Assembly (NCBI GenBank): GCA_023418575.1
Contig: JAEZZM010000013.1
Span: forward strand, 1-23,504
DNA: 23,504 nt
Reading direction: 5' to 3'
Source: Actinomycetes bacterium
GTDB taxonomy: Bacteria > Actinomycetota > Coriobacteriia > Coriobacteriales > JAEZZM01
Each line of letters starts with the position of its first letter. The first letter of the stretch is position 1. A program made the translations under genes and the position numbers. Below are positions 21,838 through 23,504 of the stretch, piece by piece. The notes beneath the pieces are model-generated. The model made no database searches, was not told the DNA's origin, and saw nothing but the letters and a program-made list of their open reading frames with translations.

Positions 21838-21959
21838 TCAAGCTTCTACCCATATGGTTTCATCAATAACACTATTTGTTAAAAACACTGCGTGTGATCC
21901 AACGCGCGAGAGGATAATTCCTTTTTAAATTGATTGGTATAAATGATCTCAAGTTTCAT
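21838..21959 (-). pseudogene. Gutted YafQ-like toxin
   Basis: An ATG overlaps the antitoxin stop (ATGA) and begins MKLEIIYTNQFKKEL, the usual start of YafQ/RelE-family toxins (about 90 residues). The frame ends after 26 codons at 21879. In the next frame the sequence continues RVGSHAVFL and runs to a TGA at 21838, which resembles the C-terminal 'RTGSHxxLF' end of these toxins followed by a non-native tail. The central part, including the catalytic residues, appears deleted. The assignment depends on remembered family motifs, so it is moderate. Confidence 0.6.
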
Positions 21960-22228
21960 ACCTCTAATGCTCGCTTTAAATCAGCAATAGAAGAATATCG
22001 CGGTGTATCAGGATTATCTAAAAGCCTTCTACCTTCCTCAATGGCCTCTATAGTTGTTTTATTTGGAACATCTAACTTCAGCTCAAAAGGTATGCTATTC
22101 GTGCGAATGGCCGCTTTAAGAAACATATTAATAGCAGTAGTCATGTTTAAGCCTAGCTCACTAAAAACGCGCTCTGCCTCAGCTTTGACCTCTTTATCTG
22201 TCCTTATATTCAAATTAGTGGTAGACAC
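21956..22228 (-). CDS. RelB/DinJ-family antitoxin
   Basis: This 90-residue protein begins STTNLNIRTDKEVKAEAE after its GTG start and continues LGLNMTTAINMFLKAAI, the ribbon-helix-helix DNA-binding and dimerisation region of RelB/DinJ antitoxins. The C-terminal part (EAIEEGRRLLDNPDTPRYSS) is the usual flexible toxin-binding tail. The start is GTG 22228, 8 bases after AGGAGG; the earlier in-frame GTGs overlap the ribosome site. The family neutralises a YafQ/RelE mRNA interferase and represses its own promoter. Here the toxin gene that overlaps its stop is truncated, so it is an orphan antitoxin in this window. It could still regulate its own promoter or cross-neutralise a homologous toxin elsewhere. 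Confidence 0.9.
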   Translation of the reverse strand: MSTTNLNIRTDKEVKAEAERVFSELGLNMTTAINMFLKAAIRTNSIPFELKLDVPNKTTIEAIEEGRRLLDNPDTPRYSSIADLKRALEV

Positions 22229-22251
22229 ATACACCACCTCCTCTTGATCAG

Positions 22252-22280
22252 AGAATAGCTAATTATAATTACAAAGTCAA
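22252..22280 (-). promoter_or_regulatory. Antitoxin promoter with palindromic operator
   Basis: On the minus strand TTGACT (22280-22275) and TATTCT (22257-22252) are spaced by 17 bases. Between them lies the perfect 12-bp palindrome TAATTATAATTA (22260-22271), well placed for binding by the ribbon-helix-helix antitoxin. Confidence 0.65.
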
Positions 22281-22349
22281 TACTATGTAATGCTATTAGC
22301 TAGCTTTTTATAATAACTAGGATGTGTTCTAATGCCCACATTAAGCTTT

Positions 22350-22381
22350 AACAACAAAAAAGCTCCCAGTAAAGGGAGCTT
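22350..22381 (-). terminator. Hairpin terminator between the second IS and the antitoxin
   Basis: AAGCTCCC (22360-22367) pairs perfectly with GGGAGCTT (22374-22381). Reading the minus strand, the stem is followed by TTTTTGTTG. It would stop transcripts coming out of the second insertion element before they reach the antitoxin. Confidence 0.8.
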
Positions 22382-22420
22382 AAATCATAACACTGGATGC
22401 TTGGTGTCTGTTGTTGAGGC

Positions 22421-22440
22421 TTATAGGCCAAAATGTGTGT
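22421..22440 (+). repeat. Terminal inverted repeat of the second IS (transposase 3' side)
   Basis: TTATAGGCCAAAATGTGTGT closely matches the ends of the decayed element (TTATAGGACAAAAAGTGTGT), and lies just 3 bases beyond the transposase stop. The opposite end is outside the window. Confidence 0.8.
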
Positions 22441-22443
22441 AAA

Positions 22444-23504
22444 TCACTCTATCCAATAAGGATATGAATTCTTATGATGAAGCTCTTCCCAAACAACTTT
22501 ATCTCCCCATTCTTTAGGACCATCTTCTAGCTGTTGTGCATACGGACTATAGCTTTGATATAAGAGATCTATATCATCATCTGTAGGCATAACTTGTAGA
22601 AGTTCTTTAGGTGGCTTTGGCGATTGTGTATGCATATAACACCACCAAAAGATGGCTTTTACTCTACGCATTAAAGATAGTCCCCTATGGTTATTTAAAA
22701 GCGCTCTTAGTTGAGCGTTGACTTTGCCTTCTATCAGGTTATTGGTACTAGGTAGGGGACCTTCTTTTGTGAGATGACTATCTAGATAGTTAAAAAGCAC
22801 TCCTTTATTTATGAGTCTAGATAGCGAGCTTCTTGCCTTTCTAAGCCGCTCGTGGGTATAGCATTTCTTACCATTAATAATGCTTTGTTCTTCTAGAAAA
22901 TCTGCCCAAAACTCACACCAATTAAGATAATTTTCTACCCACCACTGTGCTTGCTGTATGTTTTTTAGACTCATAAGATCTAAAGCTAATTTATAAAGCT
23001 CTTGTCCAGCTAAAAGTTTAGGACGTGAGGTAGTGTAGCGCCTCACTTGAGAATATACGTGAAACAAACAACGCTGCACCTTTGTATGTGGCCATACCTG
23101 CTTTAGTGCACTCATAAATCCAGAGCCACCATCACTTACTACAAGATCTGGAGCAGCTATAGGCTCTAAAAGAGCTATCCTTTGCTCTAGTGGTTTCTCT
23201 TTTTGCTAAATACCAAGAGATAATATAGCTACCTGAATGTGCTATAAGTACAACAAATTTATTATCAAGCCAAATACCATCAACATAAATTATGCGATGT
23301 ATCTCTCCTGTATGCTCTGGCATGGGCCATATAGACCAATATTTAGCCGTATGGCGCCTAAACGTCCGCGCGCTCTTAGACATCTCTGACTTAAGTTTTC
23401 TTTGATAGCAGCCAAGCTAAAAACTCTTCGAAATACTTTGCATCTTGATCATACGAAATAACTTTTGATGCCCCACAGTCTTTACAGCGCCATCTCTGTT
23501 TACC
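22444..23504 (-). pseudogene. IS1249-like transposase, two frameshifts, N-terminus outside window
   Basis: Reading from the right edge: GKQRWRCKDCG (end of a zinc ribbon) through FLAWLLSKK; then a frame change at the A-run 23396-23399 into SEMSKSARTFRRHTAKYW and IIYVDGIWL (first catalytic Asp); then a second frame change at the A-run 23200-23204 into EPIAAPDLVVSDGGSGF (second Asp). The frame then runs to the stop at 22444 through QRCLFHVYSQVRR, NNLIEGKVNAQLR (likely catalytic Glu) and WGDKVVWEELHH. The DDE residues all survive but in three frames. Each break is explained by one extra A in an A-run, so the gene is either recently inactivated or affected by sequencing or assembly error. Confidence 0.85.

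Larger units (their letters stand above)
22421..23504 (-). mobile_element. Second IS1249-like insertion element (runs off right edge)
   Basis: One terminal repeat is at 22421-22440; the transposase occupies the rest on the minus strand and begins beyond 23504. It is the better preserved relative of the decayed element at 20383-21230, in the same orientation. Confidence 0.8.

Noticed and set aside
21930..22247. Plus-strand 105-codon frame
   Set aside because: It is the complement of the RelB/DinJ antitoxin, which has a promoter, operator, ribosome site and family motifs.
23190..23210. Programmed -1 frameshifting in the second transposase
   Set aside because: The frame change needed is +1, not -1, and the site does not form a standard slippery heptamer in the upstream frame; a second break of the same kind occurs at 23396-23399.

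Overview
The window looks like an accessory region from a mid-GC Gram-positive actinobacterium. A member of the Coriobacteriia (Atopobium/Olsenella-like) is my best guess. The reasons are a very large Ig-repeat surface protein ending in an LPxTG-type sorting signal, a lipoprotein-dependent FecCD-type iron uptake operon, and transposases of the IS1249-like type. The taxonomic call is inference; no rRNA or housekeeping marker is present.

Layout. (1) Positions 1-10581 (+) hold the 3' part of a giant cell-wall adhesin, open at the left edge, built from eight visible multi-domain Ig-like units arranged as alternating super-repeats. It ends in a low-complexity stalk and an IPKTS sorting signal, followed by a strong hairpin terminator shared with the convergent operon. 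(2) Positions 10754-14955 (-) are a four-gene iron-siderophore ABC uptake operon: lipoprotein, two permeases, ATPase. A palindrome overlaps its -10 box. (3) Positions 15339-16419 (+) are an overlapping pair: a VanZ-like membrane protein and a secreted protein of unknown function. (4) Positions 16629-20271 (-) are a compact RiPP operon: a 61-residue precursor-like peptide, a LanM-type dehydratase that ends cleanly before the cyclase domain, and an ABC exporter without a C39 peptidase domain. (5) Positions 20383-23504 are a mobile-element-rich flank: a decayed IS1249-like element with both inverted repeats, a small P-loop protein gene, a RelB/DinJ antitoxin next to a gutted YafQ-like toxin, and a second, larger, frameshifted IS1249-like element running off the right edge.

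How the genes work together. The iron operon is a conventional uptake system. The most unusual part is the RiPP operon. The dehydratase retains the kinase and elimination residues of class II lanthipeptide synthetases but has no cyclase. The putative precursor has its Cys/Ser/Thr-rich segment in the middle and a leader-like acidic/hydrophobic helix at its C-terminus, the reverse of the usual lanthipeptide layout. The sequence therefore suggests a dehydrated, possibly non-lanthionine product with a follower peptide, exported by a transporter that does not process it. This is a hypothesis from sequence architecture only.
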